The translations under genes were made by a program, and so were the position numbers. Below, piece by piece: positions 26,511 through 35,124 of a DNA stretch of 64,000 bases; positions within the stretch are counted from its first letter, which is position 1; the number at the start of each line of letters is the position of its first letter. The notes under the pieces are model-generated. The model made no database searches and was not told the DNA's origin. It saw only the letters and a list, made by a program, of their open reading frames with translations. The stretch comes from Haematomicrobium sanguinis DSM 21259. GTDB taxonomy: Bacteria; Actinomycetota; Actinomycetes; Actinomycetales; Micrococcaceae. The stretch spans positions 1 through 64,000 of the forward strand of contig NZ_JIAG01000012.1 in assembly GCF_000688395.1 (NCBI RefSeq). Direction: 5' to 3'.

Positions 26511-26706
26511 CTGTTGTGCCAATCCTGTTTCCATTGGAGCCCCGCGTTCGGCCTAGTTGCGTCGGCCATGATCACGCGGATGTCTTGCGCGAAGCACTGG
26601 ATGTTGGATATCCAAGAGTCCTCACCTCTTGATCCGATGAGCGCACAAGACCGTTCGGCGCGGCTTCCGCGCCACCATTGAATACCTAAGAAACGAAGGC
26701 AAACAC
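26511..26706 (+). promoter_or_regulatory. 5' leader of rplM-rpsI
   Basis: About 195 untranslated bases. GGATATCC (26606-26613), CGGCGCGG and CCGCGCCAC near 26655-26680 suggest hairpins. A block agagtcctcac ... gcgcacaagaccgt (26614-26654) resembles part of the rplN leader. A shared ligand or protein-binding motif is possible but unproven. Confidence 0.4.
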
Positions 26707-27150
26707 GTGCGTACGTACACTCCGAAGCCAGGCGACGTAGATCGTCAGTGGCACGTCATTGACGCCACCGACGTTGTCCTAGGCCGGCTTGCCAGCCAGA
26801 CCGCAACACTGCTGCGCGGAAAGCACAAGCCAACCTTTGCGCCCCACCAAGACATGGGCGACTTTGTCATCATCATCAACGCCGAGAAGGTTGCCCTGAC
26901 CGGCGCCAAGCTTGAGCAGAAGCGCGCTTACCGCCACTCCGGTTACCCGGGCGGCCTCAAGAGCGTGAACTACGCCGAGCTCCTCGAAAAGAACCCGGTT
27001 CGCGCCGTGGAAAAGGCGATCAAGGGCATGCTCCCGAAGAACTCCCTTGCCGCCAAGCAACTGTCCAAGCTTAAGGTTTACGCCGGCGCTGAGCACCCGC
27101 ACCAAGCTCAGAACCCGAAGACCTTTGAAATCAGCCAGGTAGCTCAGTAA
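26707..27150 (+). CDS. rplM: 50S ribosomal protein uL13
   Basis: Early 50S assembly protein. The 147 residues include [31 protein letters not shown] and [19 protein letters not shown] start at 26707 preceded by a purine-rich AAACGAAGG. rpsI follows after 36 bp. Confidence 0.98.
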   Translation: MRTYTPKPGDVDRQWHVIDATDVVLGRLASQTATLLRGKHKPTFAPHQDMGDFVIIINAEKVALTGAKLEQKRAYRHSGYPGGLKSVNYAELLEKNPVRAVEKAIKGMLPKNSLAAKQLSKLKVYAGAEHPHQAQNPKTFEISQVAQ

Positions 27151-27186
27151 GCTCCGGCCACCTGAAACCAATATCTAGGAGAAAAA

Positions 27187-27693
27187 GTGGCTCAGACTGA
27201 AGAGCTCAACCCAGAGGTCAACGAAACCGAGGAAGAGCTGACCAGCTACACCTCGGAGTCCTCGACCGAAACCGACGTTGTCGCCAAGGAACGCCCGGCC
27301 CTCACCGTTGCCGGTGGCGCTGTTGGCCGCCGGAAGGAAGCCATTGCTCGCGTCCGCGTGATCCCTGGCTCCGGCAAGTGGACCATCAACGGCCGCGAAC
27401 TGGACAACTACTTCCCGAACAAACTGCACCAGCAGGAAGTCAAGGAACCGTTCAAGATTCTCGATCTCGATGGCGCCTATGACGTTATTGCCCGCATTTC
27501 CGGTGGCGGACCCTCCGGTCAGGCCGGCGCTCTGCGCTTGGGTGTTGCCCGCGCATTGAACGAAATCAATGTGGAGAACAACCGTCCGGGCCTGAAGAAG
27601 GCTGGATTCCTCTCCCGCGATGCACGCATCAAGGAACGTAAGAAGGCTGGTTTGAAGAAGGCCCGCAAGGCGCCTCAGTACTCCAAGCGTTAA
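27187..27693 (+). CDS. rpsI: 30S ribosomal protein uS9
   Basis: Small-subunit head protein whose C-terminal SKR tail contacts P-site tRNA; the tail is intact. The 168-residue product has a ~40-residue acidic N-terminal extension ([19 protein letters not shown]) before the core ([20 protein letters not shown]). Signature: [23 protein letters not shown] with TAGGAGAAAAA upstream. A terminator follows. Confidence 0.98.
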   Translation: MAQTEELNPEVNETEEELTSYTSESSTETDVVAKERPALTVAGGAVGRRKEAIARVRVIPGSGKWTINGRELDNYFPNKLHQQEVKEPFKILDLDGAYDVIARISGGGPSGQAGALRLGVARALNEINVENNRPGLKKAGFLSRDARIKERKKAGLKKARKAPQYSKR

Positions 27694-27726
27694 TCGGTGC
27701 TCGTGCACTACTCATACATATAGCCG

Positions 27727-27764
27727 CACAGCCTGTGCCCCAATTTTCTGGGGTGCAGGCTGTG
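27727..27764 (+). terminator. Terminator of rplM-rpsI
   Basis: A 15-bp near-perfect stem, CACAGCCTG... (27727-27741) with ...CAGGCTGTG (27750-27764), and loop AATTTTCT. It lies 34 bp after the rpsI stop. The following bases are tcgcgtt, so the T-tract is weak. Confidence 0.7.
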
Positions 27765-27837
27765 TCGCGTTAAACTCATAGAAATGCGTCTGTAGCTGGG
27801 GGGCGGCTGGCGCGCCCGGAAACTAGAAAGTTGAATC

Positions 27838-29184
27838 ATGGCTCGTCTCTTTGGTACCGATGGGGTTCGTGGGCTCGCAAACGGCGTGTTGACGGCAGAC
27901 TTGGCGTTGAAGCTCTCGCAAGCGGCCGCCGTAGTGTTGGGGCATAACCACGTGGAGCCGGGGGCTCGGCCCACTGCGGTGTTGGCGCGGGATCCGCGCA
28001 TTTCCGGGGAGTTCATTGCGGCGGCCGTGGAGGCCGGGCTCGCCTCCTCGGGTGTTGACGTGTACGACGCCGGAGTGTTGCCAACTCCCGCAGCCGCCTA
28101 TTTGGTGGGTAGCCTGGGCGCGGACTTCGGGGTCATGATTTCCGCGAGCCACAACCCCGCGCCGGATAACGGCATTAAGTTTTTGGCCGCCGGAGGGAAA
28201 AAGCTCTCGGATGAGTTGGAGGACGCGATCGAAGAGCAAATGTCCTCGGGTCCCCTGTTGCCGACCGGCGCGTCGGTGGGTCGCATTCAGCGTTTTGCGG
28301 ACGCGGAGGATCGCTACGTTTTGCACCTCTTGTCCACGCTGCCCAATCGCCTCGAGGGCTTGAAGATTGTTCTGGATTGCGCGCACGGTGCGGCGAGCGG
28401 ATGCTCGCCGCAGGTGTTTGCCGATGCTGGTGCTCAAGTGATTGTCATCGGTGCCGATCCGGACGGCGTGAATATCAACGACGGATACGGATCCACCCAT
28501 TTAGGGCCGTTGCAGGAGCGGGTTGTCGCTGAGGGCGCTGACCTGGGTATTGCTCATGACGGCGACGCGGACCGTTGCCTCGCGGTCGATCACACCGGCG
28601 CCGTGATCGACGGCGACCAAATCATGGCTATCCTCGCGGTGTCGATGAACGCGGCGGGTCACTTGAAAGACAACACCTTGGTGGCCACGGTCATGAGCAA
28701 TTTGGGCCTGAAATTGGCCATGCGGGAGGCCGGAATCTCGCTTCGCGAAACCGCCGTGGGAGACCGTTACGTCCTTGAAGCGATGCGAGCCGGCGATTAC
28801 ACCTTGGGCGGCGAGCAGTCCGGGCACGTCATCATGAGTGAGTTCGCGACGACCGGTGACGGCGTGCTGACCGGGTTGCATCTGGCGGCTCAGGTCGCGC
28901 GAACCGGCCGCTCACTGGCTGACCTGGCCACCATCATGACCAAACTTCCGCAAGTGCTGATCAACGTTAAAGGCGTGGACAAGGCCGCGGTTGGAAGTAA
29001 CGTCGCGGTGCAAGAATCAGTCTTAGACGCGCAGAACCAGCTCGGGGAGAGCGGACGGGTGTTGCTGCGTCCCTCCGGGACCGAGCCGGTAGTGCGCGTC
29101 ATGGTCGAGGCGGCCGATGAGGACACCGCGATGGGCGTCGCTGAGCGGTTGGCACGCGTTGTGGAGGCGCAGCTCGCGATTTAG
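27838..29184 (+). CDS. glmM: Phosphoglucosamine mutase
   Basis: Converts glucosamine-6-P to glucosamine-1-P for UDP-GlcNAc and peptidoglycan synthesis. The 448 residues start [19 protein letters not shown]. The catalytic phosphoserine is S104 in [13 protein letters not shown], the Mg loop is [12 protein letters not shown], the sugar loop [10 protein letters not shown] and the phosphate loop [12 protein letters not shown]. rplM-rpsI-glmM is a common actinobacterial order. GlmS is also in the window (32697). Confidence 0.97.
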   Translation: MARLFGTDGVRGLANGVLTADLALKLSQAAAVVLGHNHVEPGARPTAVLARDPRISGEFIAAAVEAGLASSGVDVYDAGVLPTPAAAYLVGSLGADFGVMISASHNPAPDNGIKFLAAGGKKLSDELEDAIEEQMSSGPLLPTGASVGRIQRFADAEDRYVLHLLSTLPNRLEGLKIVLDCAHGAASGCSPQVFADAGAQVIVIGADPDGVNINDGYGSTHLGPLQERVVAEGADLGIAHDGDADRCLAVDHTGAVIDGDQIMAILAVSMNAAGHLKDNTLVATVMSNLGLKLAMREAGISLRETAVGDRYVLEAMRAGDYTLGGEQSGHVIMSEFATTGDGVLTGLHLAAQVARTGRSLADLATIMTKLPQVLINVKGVDKAAVGSNVAVQESVLDAQNQLGESGRVLLRPSGTEPVVRVMVEAADEDTAMGVAERLARVVEAQLAI

Positions 29185-29226
29185 TGTGTCCTCGCGCGGG
29201 TGTTTTGCACATCTGCGTTGGGTGGT

Positions 29227-30159
29227 TCAGATATTCGCTTTCGCCGCCGATTGATAAGACTCAATGGTCGCTTCAAGCGCTTCCTCGAGGGGTGTCGCTG
29301 CGAGCCCAAGAGCTCGCTCGCTGAGGCTTGAGTCCACCAGGAACGGCTCGCGGAACTGGTAGGAGCTTTTGAGGATTTCTCGGGTCATGGGGCTGAACCA
29401 GCTCATGACTGAAAGCGCCCACTGCGGGACGGCGCGTGCGGTACCGCTGGTGCCAGCGAGGCCGTTCACTTTGCCTGCCAGCGTGACGCGGTCGTCTTGG
29501 GTTGCGTGCGGCACCAGCCACGCCGTGCCCCAGGTGTCGTCGCGGCGTGACACGGCTGCAATCGTAGCGCCGATGTCCGGAAGGTATGCCCAGGCATGGG
29601 GAATCTCTTGTTTGCCGACGCCGTAGGCGTTTTTCGAGGCGAGCAACGGTTTGAAGAACATGTCCCCTAAATGTGCACTGGAACCGGCGCCGGGGCCGAA
29701 GTAATCGCTGGCGCGCACCTCGGCGACTCTCATAGTTCCGCGCTTCTGTTCTGCGAGTAGCCGTTCCCAGATGGCTTTGCGTACTTCTCCTTTGGATTCG
29801 CGGGGGAGCAGCGGGCTGCTTTCTGTCATGGGGCCAGAGGTGGGGTCCAGGGCGTAGAGGTTCCCCATGAGCACCACATTGGAGCCGGACGACTGTGCCG
29901 CTGTTATGACCGAGTCGATGAGTGACGGCCACTCTTTTTTCCACGCGGGATAAGGCGGGTTTGTTGCCACGATGATCGTGTCCTGCCCGGTGGCCGCGGG
30001 CTTGAGTAATTCTGGGTTTCTCGCGTCGAGCGACATGGACCGAGCGCCGGGCACGCTCGTGCCGGAGCGAGTCGCGACGGTGACGGAATCGCCGAGGTTC
30101 AGGAGTGCTTTCGCCGCGTTGCGGCCGATAGGTCCGGCGCCAATGATGAGGTGTTTCAT
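29227..30159 (-). CDS. NAD(P)-binding epimerase/dehydratase-like protein
   Basis: Rossmann-fold protein of 310 residues with the nucleotide motif IIGAGPIGRNAAKALL at the N-terminus and ATRSG after strand 2. It resembles atypical SDRs of the NAD-dependent epimerase/NmrA type (VVLMGNLYALDPTSGPM; ASDYFGPGAG). The classical YxxxK is not obvious, so catalysis is uncertain. ATG with AAGGAGA upstream. It is divergent from the TetR gene, and the TetR operators lie in the shared promoter region, so it is probably that regulator's target. Confidence 0.75.
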   Translation of the reverse strand: MKHLIIGAGPIGRNAAKALLNLGDSVTVATRSGTSVPGARSMSLDARNPELLKPAATGQDTIIVATNPPYPAWKKEWPSLIDSVITAAQSSGSNVVLMGNLYALDPTSGPMTESSPLLPRESKGEVRKAIWERLLAEQKRGTMRVAEVRASDYFGPGAGSSAHLGDMFFKPLLASKNAYGVGKQEIPHAWAYLPDIGATIAAVSRRDDTWGTAWLVPHATQDDRVTLAGKVNGLAGTSGTARAVPQWALSVMSWFSPMTREILKSSYQFREPFLVDSSLSERALGLAATPLEEALEATIESYQSAAKANI

Positions 30160-30182
30160 GTGGTCTCCTTGAGTTCAAAGTG

Positions 30183-30203
30183 TTTGTGAGCACTGCTCAC
30201 AAA
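30183..30203. promoter_or_regulatory. TetR operator, perfect palindrome
   Basis: TTTGTGAGCA-C-TGCTCACAAA, a 21-bp palindrome about an odd centre, in the divergent region between the epimerase-like gene and the TetR gene. A 14-base core copy (GAGCACTGCTCACA) recurs at 30237. Confidence 0.7.
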
Positions 30204-30236
30204 TGTGAGTCTAGGGTGCTTCGGATTCTTAAACAA

Positions 30237-30250
30237 GAGCACTGCTCACA
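30237..30250. promoter_or_regulatory. Second TetR operator core
   Basis: GAGCACTGCTCACA, identical to the core of the perfect operator at 30188-30201, 49 bp away and 37 bp before the TetR start. Two sites fit control of both divergent promoters. Confidence 0.6.
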
Positions 30251-30286
30251 TTTGTGTCGAATGCTCACGTTGGGCACAATGGAGGG

Positions 30287-30982
30287 ATGACTTCTACGCC
30301 GAAGCAGGGGATTCGCGCCGAAGCTAGGGCGCGCACATTGGAGCGCATTGAGGAGATTGCCGGGGAGCAGTTGCGCGAGGGCGGAATTCCTGGTCTCTCA
30401 TTACGGGCCATTTCCCGCGACCTCGGGATGGCCCCATCAGCCATTTACCGTTACTTCGAAAGCTCGGATGCTCTTCTGACGCATTTGATCATTAACGGAT
30501 TCAATGCGATCTCGGATGTGGTGGCCGCGGCGGTGGGCGCCCATGGCCAGGAAACTCCTCGGGTCCGGTTGCGGGTGCTGGCGAGCGCCACCCGGGAGTT
30601 CTTTGTCGACAACCCGCACCTTTTTGCACTTCTCTACGGCACGCCGATCCCGGGCTATCAAGCGCCGCAAGACACCGTCGCTCCGGCCAGCCGCGTGGGC
30701 GAGCTCATGCTGGCCCTAATCGTCGAGGCGCGATCCCGCGGCCCGAAAGCGCCCAGAGTGGAAGCCAGTACGCAGCTTATCGACGGTATCGCTCCCTTGC
30801 GTGCGGCAATGCCGGATGCTGATCCCGATGTACTCGCGGTTGGGATCGCGGCGTGGAACCAGCTCTACGGACTCATCTCGTTTGAACTGTTCGGGCATTT
30901 CGTCAACGCCGTAGGAAACTACGCAGAGTATTTCGAAGCGGTCATGGACATGTGGTGGGACCGATTGCTCGGAAAGGAGTAA
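30287..30982 (+). CDS. TetR-family transcriptional regulator
   Basis: The 231 residues have an N-terminal HTH (LERIEEIAGEQLREGGIPGL; AISRDLGMAPSAIYRYFES) and a ligand-binding C-terminal half (TetR_C-like, PNPHLFALLYGTPIPGYQ-type: NPHLFALLYGTPIPGYQAP). ATG 30287 is chosen; GGAGGG abuts it directly, so the in-frame GTG at 30254 (11 residues longer) cannot be excluded. Palindromes upstream suggest autoregulation and repression of the divergent epimerase-like gene. Confidence 0.85.
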   Translation: MTSTPKQGIRAEARARTLERIEEIAGEQLREGGIPGLSLRAISRDLGMAPSAIYRYFESSDALLTHLIINGFNAISDVVAAAVGAHGQETPRVRLRVLASATREFFVDNPHLFALLYGTPIPGYQAPQDTVAPASRVGELMLALIVEARSRGPKAPRVEASTQLIDGIAPLRAAMPDADPDVLAVGIAAWNQLYGLISFELFGHFVNAVGNYAEYFEAVMDMWWDRLLGKE

Positions 30983-30987
30983 AAGAA

Positions 30988-31028
30988 GAGCGGGGCCGGG
31001 AAATGAATCCCAACCCCGCTCGCTTTTG
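30988..31028. terminator. Bidirectional terminator between tetR and mscL
   Basis: GAGCGGGG plus GGG (30988-31000) pairs with CCC plus CCCCGCTC (31009-31021), followed by GCTTTT. It starts 6 bp after the TetR stop and lies between convergent genes. Confidence 0.75.
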
Positions 31029-31044
31029 GAGTAAATGACGCGGA

Positions 31045-31422
31045 TTATTGCCGTGCTTGAAGCGAATCGCGGATTTCGGTCAGCAGTACGATTTGCGGAT
31101 CGGCTGCTTCCTCTTCCTCTTCGATGCCAAGACGGCGGTTGCGGGCTTCGATCATCTTGTTCATCGGAACGACAATGATGAAGTACACCGCGGCGGCAAC
31201 AAGGAGGAAGTTGATCACGGCAGCAATGACCCGGCCGTACATGAAGCCTTCCCATTGCATCTCGGCCATGCCGTTGGCATTGAATAGTTTTCCGATAAGT
31301 GGCGTGATGAGGCCTTCCACAATTGCGGTAACAACCAGTCCGAATGCAGAAGCCATGACGACAGCGACGGCAAGGTCAATGACGTTGCCCTTCATGATGA
31401 AATTCTTGAATCCCTGAATCAT
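31045..31422 (-). CDS. mscL: Large-conductance mechanosensitive channel
   Basis: Emergency turgor-release channel in the cytoplasmic membrane. The 125 residues start MIQGFKNFIMKGNVIDLAVA with the pore helix AVVMASAFGLVVTAIVEGLI. TM2 follows (RVIAAVINFLLVAAAVYFII), then an acidic cytoplasmic helix bundle (EEEEEAADPQIVLLTEIRDS). Length and topology are canonical. Confidence 0.96.
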   Translation of the reverse strand: MIQGFKNFIMKGNVIDLAVAVVMASAFGLVVTAIVEGLITPLIGKLFNANGMAEMQWEGFMYGRVIAAVINFLLVAAAVYFIIVVPMNKMIEARNRRLGIEEEEEAADPQIVLLTEIRDSLQARQ

Positions 31423-31515
31423 GAGGCCAGATTACCGCGCCACGTATGCCTTGGCGAGTATATACAGGCAAAATTTTCGAGAAACTTTAAGCAACGCATT
31501 TGGGTAGTGCACTCA

Positions 31516-32499
31516 CTAAGTCTTGCGCAAAAGAATTCGGCGAACCGAATGATCAATTTCTTTCGTCAAAACTAGGGTCGCGCGCCCGCGAGTGGGCAAC
31601 ACGTTGTGCTCCAGGTTCGGTTGGTTGATGGTGCGCCAAATGCGGGTCGCGGTCTCGACTGCCTCCTCATCGCTGAGCGAGGCATACCGGTGGAAGTAGG
31701 AGTCTGGATCCGCGAAAGCACCCTTTTGCAAGGACTTAAACCGCTGGATATACCACTGCTCTATGTAGGACGTCTTAGTGTCCACGTAAATAGAGAAATC
31801 AAAAAAGTCGCTTAGCGCGAGCCCGGACTTGCCATCGGCGCGCACCCGAGCCGGCGCCAACACGTTCAAGCCCTCGACAATGAGCACGTCGGGTCGTCTG
31901 ACGACGGTTTCGGCCCCCGGAACAATGTCATAAACCAGGTGAGAATACTGTGGCGCACGTACTTCTTCGGCGCCGCTTTTCACCTCAGAGACAAAGCGCA
32001 ACAGTTTTCGGCGGTCGTAAGACTCGGGAAAGCCCTTGCGCTGCATCAGCCCGCGCCGCTCGAGTTCCGCATTGGGGTAGAGGAACCCGTCTGTCGTGAC
32101 GAGTTCTACGTTCGGGCTCCCGGGCCAGCGGCGCAACATCTCCTGCAAAAGGCGTGCCGTCGTCGATTTGCCGACGGCGACCGAACCGGCCACGCCAATG
32201 ACAAAAGGTACTCGGGAATTGCTGGCGTCTAAGAACGCGGAGGTGTCGGCGTGCAGTTGCCGAGCATTGTCGATATAAAGGCTCAACAAGCGGGAAAGCG
32301 GTAAATACACTTCGCGCACTTCGGCCAAGTCCAGTTGGTCGCCCAAGCCCCGGATCCGGGCCAGGTCATCGTAGTTAAACGGTTGCTCTAACTGATTGGC
32401 AAGCCGAGCCCACGCCGCACGGTCCAATTCCATGAAGGGCGTGACATGGCTGTCTGCCTGACTCATCGGGCCCGTCGTCGGTTTCGCGTCGCTCACCAT
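31516..32499 (-). CDS. coaA: Pantothenate kinase, type I
   Basis: Phosphorylates pantothenate in CoA synthesis. The 327 residues include the P-loop [18 protein letters not shown] and [28 protein letters not shown] and [10 protein letters not shown], all diagnostic for the prokaryotic type I enzyme. The frame stays open for 51 codons upstream. The ATG at 32499 ([18 protein letters not shown]) is chosen because homologues start here; no strong ribosome site is visible. It is divergent from glmS. Confidence 0.93.
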   Translation of the reverse strand: MVSDAKPTTGPMSQADSHVTPFMELDRAAWARLANQLEQPFNYDDLARIRGLGDQLDLAEVREVYLPLSRLLSLYIDNARQLHADTSAFLDASNSRVPFVIGVAGSVAVGKSTTARLLQEMLRRWPGSPNVELVTTDGFLYPNAELERRGLMQRKGFPESYDRRKLLRFVSEVKSGAEEVRAPQYSHLVYDIVPGAETVVRRPDVLIVEGLNVLAPARVRADGKSGLALSDFFDFSIYVDTKTSYIEQWYIQRFKSLQKGAFADPDSYFHRYASLSDEEAVETATRIWRTINQPNLEHNVLPTRGRATLVLTKEIDHSVRRILLRKT

Positions 32500-32550
32500 T
32501 GGAATTCTGCACGGGCGCACAGCCAATATCAAAACGGCCCCCTCCTCCAC

Positions 32551-32611
32551 CGCGAGTTGCCACGTCCAACGCTTTAGGCCGCGCGTATCCCGTCGCAAGT
32601 GGCAACTCGCG
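32551..32611. repeat. 61-bp inverted repeat between coaA and glmS
   Basis: CGCGAGTTGCCAC (32551-32563) is the exact reverse complement of 32599-32611. The 35-base interior has no strong fold. It lies in a divergent promoter region, where a terminator would be out of place. Confidence 0.7.
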
Positions 32612-32696
32612 AACAATGGGCAGGGCTCGAGGCGCAACGTGACCTGGCGCACCCTCGGTCAAGGGTGGAGCCTCGCGCCAGGTAAAATCGAATACT

Positions 32697-34580
32697 ATGT
32701 GTGGAATTGTGGGATACGTGGGCGTGGTGGACGCCAATGCAAGCAAGAGCGCCGGGCATCCAGGTGCTCTCGATGTGGTCATGGAAGGCCTTCGTCGCCT
32801 GGAATACCGCGGATATGACTCCGCAGGTGTCGCCGTTTTGACTCAGCACGGCGTCCAGAGCCGCAAGAAGAGCGGCAAACTGGCGAACCTCTCGGCCGAA
32901 CTCGATGAGAACCCGCTTCCCGAGGCGTTGACCGGAATCGGCCACACCCGCTGGGCCACGCACGGCGGCCCCACCGATCAGAACGCGCACCCGCATCTGG
33001 CCGACGGCGGGAAGCTCGCCGTCATTCACAACGGCATTATCGAAAACTACGCCGAACTCAAGGAAGAGCTCCTCGCCAAGGGCGTCGAATTCACCTCGGA
33101 GACGGACACCGAGGTCGCCGCAAATGTGCTCGGCGATATTTACTCCAACAACAACATCTCGCTCACCGAAGCGATGCAGAAAGCATGCCAAAAGCTTGAG
33201 GGCGCATTCACCCTTCTCGCCATTCATGAGGACCAGCCGAACACCGTTGTGGCGGCACGCCGTAACTCGCCGCTCGTGGTGGGTCTCGGCGAGGGTGAAA
33301 ATTTCCTCGGCTCTGACGTCTCCGGCTTCATCGACTACACCCGTCAAGCTGTGGAGCTTGGACAGGATCAGGTCGTCACTATCACTCCGGACAGCGTGGA
33401 GATCACCGACTTCGAGGGCAACCCCGCCGAGGGCACCGAATTCAACGTATCCTGGGACGCGGCCGCCGCGGAAAAGGGCGGCTTCCCGTCCTTCATGGAG
33501 AAGGAAATTCATGACCAGCCGGCCGCCGTCGGCGACACTCTGCTGGGCCGCGCCGACGCCGACGGCCGCCTCACCCTCGATGAATTGCGCATCGATCCCG
33601 AAGAGCTCAAGGACATCGACAAGATCATCGTCCTCGCCTGCGGAACCAGCGCCTACGCGGGCCAAGTCGCCAAGTATGCCATTGAGCACTGGTGCCGTAT
33701 CCCGGTCGAGGTCGAGCTTTCGCACGAGTTCCGCTACCGCGACCCGATCGTCAATGACCGCACCCTGATCGTCGCGATTTCGCAGTCCGGCGAAACCATG
33801 GACACTCTCATGGCCGTGCGCTACGCTCGCGAACAGGGCGCTAAGGTGGTCGCAATCTGTAACACCAACGGCTCCACCATTCCGCGCGAATCCGATGCCG
33901 TGCTCTACACCCACGCGGGCCCGGAAATCGCGGTGGCCTCCACCAAGGCGTTCCTCGCGCAAATCACGGCCGCGTACTTGCTGGGCCTCTACCTGGCTCA
34001 GCTGCGCGGCAACAAGTTCCAGGGCGAAATCAAGGACATCTTGGCCGACCTCGGCAAGATTCCAGCCAAGATCGAGGACATCCTGGCCCGCGAGGACGAA
34101 ATCAAGGACCTGGCCCGTTCCATGGCGGACACCAAGTCCGTGCTCTTCTTGGGCCGCCACGTCGGCTTCCCGGTCGCCATGGAAGGCGCCCTGAAACTCA
34201 AGGAACTTGCCTACATCCACGCCGAAGGCTTTGCTGCTGGCGAGCTCAAGCACGGCCCGATCGCACTCATCGAAGAGGGGCAACCCGTGTTCGTGGTGGT
34301 GCCCTCGCCGCGTGGCCGCGACTCATTGCACGCCAAGGTTGTCTCCAATATCCAGGAAGTCCGCGCCCGCGGCGCCAAGACGATTGTTATTGCCGAAGAG
34401 GGCGATGACGCCGTCCGCGACTACGCCGAAGACGTCTTCTACATCCCCGAGACGCCGACCTTGCTCGCACCGCTCCTGGCCACGGTACCGCTGCAAATCT
34501 TCGCCTGCGAGCTCGCCACCGCAAAGGGCTATGACGTCGACCAGCCGCGCAACCTCGCCAAGTCGGTCACCGTCGAGTAA
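32697..34580 (+). CDS. glmS: Glutamine-fructose-6-phosphate aminotransferase
   Basis: Makes glucosamine-6-P from fructose-6-P and glutamine, the first step to UDP-GlcNAc. The 627 residues comprise a class II glutamine amidotransferase domain with nucleophile C2 (MCGIVGYVG) and two SIS sugar-isomerase domains (CGTSAYAG; ISQSGETMDT). The C-terminus DQPRNLAKSVTVE is the conserved ending. A perfect 28-bp palindrome follows. Leader-ribozyme features were not seen. Confidence 0.98.
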   Translation: MCGIVGYVGVVDANASKSAGHPGALDVVMEGLRRLEYRGYDSAGVAVLTQHGVQSRKKSGKLANLSAELDENPLPEALTGIGHTRWATHGGPTDQNAHPHLADGGKLAVIHNGIIENYAELKEELLAKGVEFTSETDTEVAANVLGDIYSNNNISLTEAMQKACQKLEGAFTLLAIHEDQPNTVVAARRNSPLVVGLGEGENFLGSDVSGFIDYTRQAVELGQDQVVTITPDSVEITDFEGNPAEGTEFNVSWDAAAAEKGGFPSFMEKEIHDQPAAVGDTLLGRADADGRLTLDELRIDPEELKDIDKIIVLACGTSAYAGQVAKYAIEHWCRIPVEVELSHEFRYRDPIVNDRTLIVAISQSGETMDTLMAVRYAREQGAKVVAICNTNGSTIPRESDAVLYTHAGPEIAVASTKAFLAQITAAYLLGLYLAQLRGNKFQGEIKDILADLGKIPAKIEDILAREDEIKDLARSMADTKSVLFLGRHVGFPVAMEGALKLKELAYIHAEGFAAGELKHGPIALIEEGQPVFVVVPSPRGRDSLHAKVVSNIQEVRARGAKTIVIAEEGDDAVRDYAEDVFYIPETPTLLAPLLATVPLQIFACELATAKGYDVDQPRNLAKSVTVE

Positions 34581-34645
34581 CACTCCGCAACGCACCCCAT
34601 TGAGGTGGGCGCACGTCAACCCCGCCCACTGAACCACACGCTCCC

Positions 34646-34673
34646 GGGAGGTCGCCTGATCAGGCGACCTCCC
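34646..34673 (+). terminator. glmS terminator (28-bp perfect palindrome)
   Basis: GGGAGGTCGCCTGA followed directly by its reverse complement TCAGGCGACCTCCC. It lies 66 bp after the glmS stop and runs into CGCCGTCGTT. The loop would be the central four bases. Confidence 0.75.
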
Positions 34674-34682
34674 GCCGTCGTT

Positions 34683-34751
34683 CCTCATCTGTGTAGCACT
34701 TAATGCCCATGCCGAGCACAAACATGGGCATTAAGTGCTACACAGATGAGG
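34683..34751. repeat. 69-bp hairpin with 29-bp perfect arms (copy 1)
   Basis: CCTCATCTGTGTAGCACTTA... at 34683-34711 is the exact reverse complement of 34723-34751; loop ccgagcacaaa (11 bases). A second 69-bp element at 57390-57458 has the same arm and loop lengths. It shares GTGTAGCA and TTAATGCCCATG, and differs at several stem positions that change in both arms. It ends 13 bp before acpS. Confidence 0.9.
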
Positions 34752-34764
34752 ATAGGGTGGAAGC

Positions 34765-35115
34765 ATGATCGTAGGCATTGGCATCGACGTGGTGGACGTA
34801 CCACGGTTCCGGAAGCAATTGGAGCGCACCCCAGGTCTCGTCACACGGCTCTTCACCCCCGCGGAACGCGAACTCAACACGCGCTCGCTCGCCGCCCGAT
34901 TCGCCGCGAAGGAGGCCGTCGCCAAAGCGCTCGGCGCCCCGGCCGGCATGAATTGGCAGCACTGCTGGATCAGCGTCGACGCGCACGGCGACCCCTTCGT
35001 CGAAACGATCGAGAGCGTCGCGGAGGTCGAACGCGCCAAGGGCGTCAAGCAATGGCACCTGTCCCTCAGCCACGACGGCGACCTCGCAACCGCAATGGTC
35101 ATCGCCGAATCCTAA
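34765..35115 (+). CDS. acpS: Holo-[acyl-carrier-protein] synthase
   Basis: Transfers phosphopantetheine from CoA to ACP. The 116-residue protein starts [16 protein letters not shown] with the Mg-binding Asp in GIDVVDV. The second site is [13 protein letters not shown], and it ends with [20 protein letters not shown] with AGGGTGGAA upstream. nnr follows after 9 bp; acpS-nnr is a common actinobacterial pair. Confidence 0.95.
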   Translation: MIVGIGIDVVDVPRFRKQLERTPGLVTRLFTPAERELNTRSLAARFAAKEAVAKALGAPAGMNWQHCWISVDAHGDPFVETIESVAEVERAKGVKQWHLSLSHDGDLATAMVIAES

Positions 35116-35124
35116 GGATTACCC

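Noticed and set aside
30183-30203. CRP/GlxR site in TTTGTGAGCACTGCTCACAAA
   Set aside because: The TGTGA and TCACA halves are 7 bases apart rather than 6, and position with a core repeat fits the adjacent TetR better.
32612-32696. glmS ribozyme upstream of glmS
   Set aside because: Only about 85 bases separate the 32551 repeat from the start, and no glmS ribozyme core was recognised; that RNA is mainly found in Firmicutes.
32574-34283. 569-codon open frame antisense to glmS
   Set aside because: Lies wholly over glmS in G+C-rich DNA; no ribosome site and no known domain.
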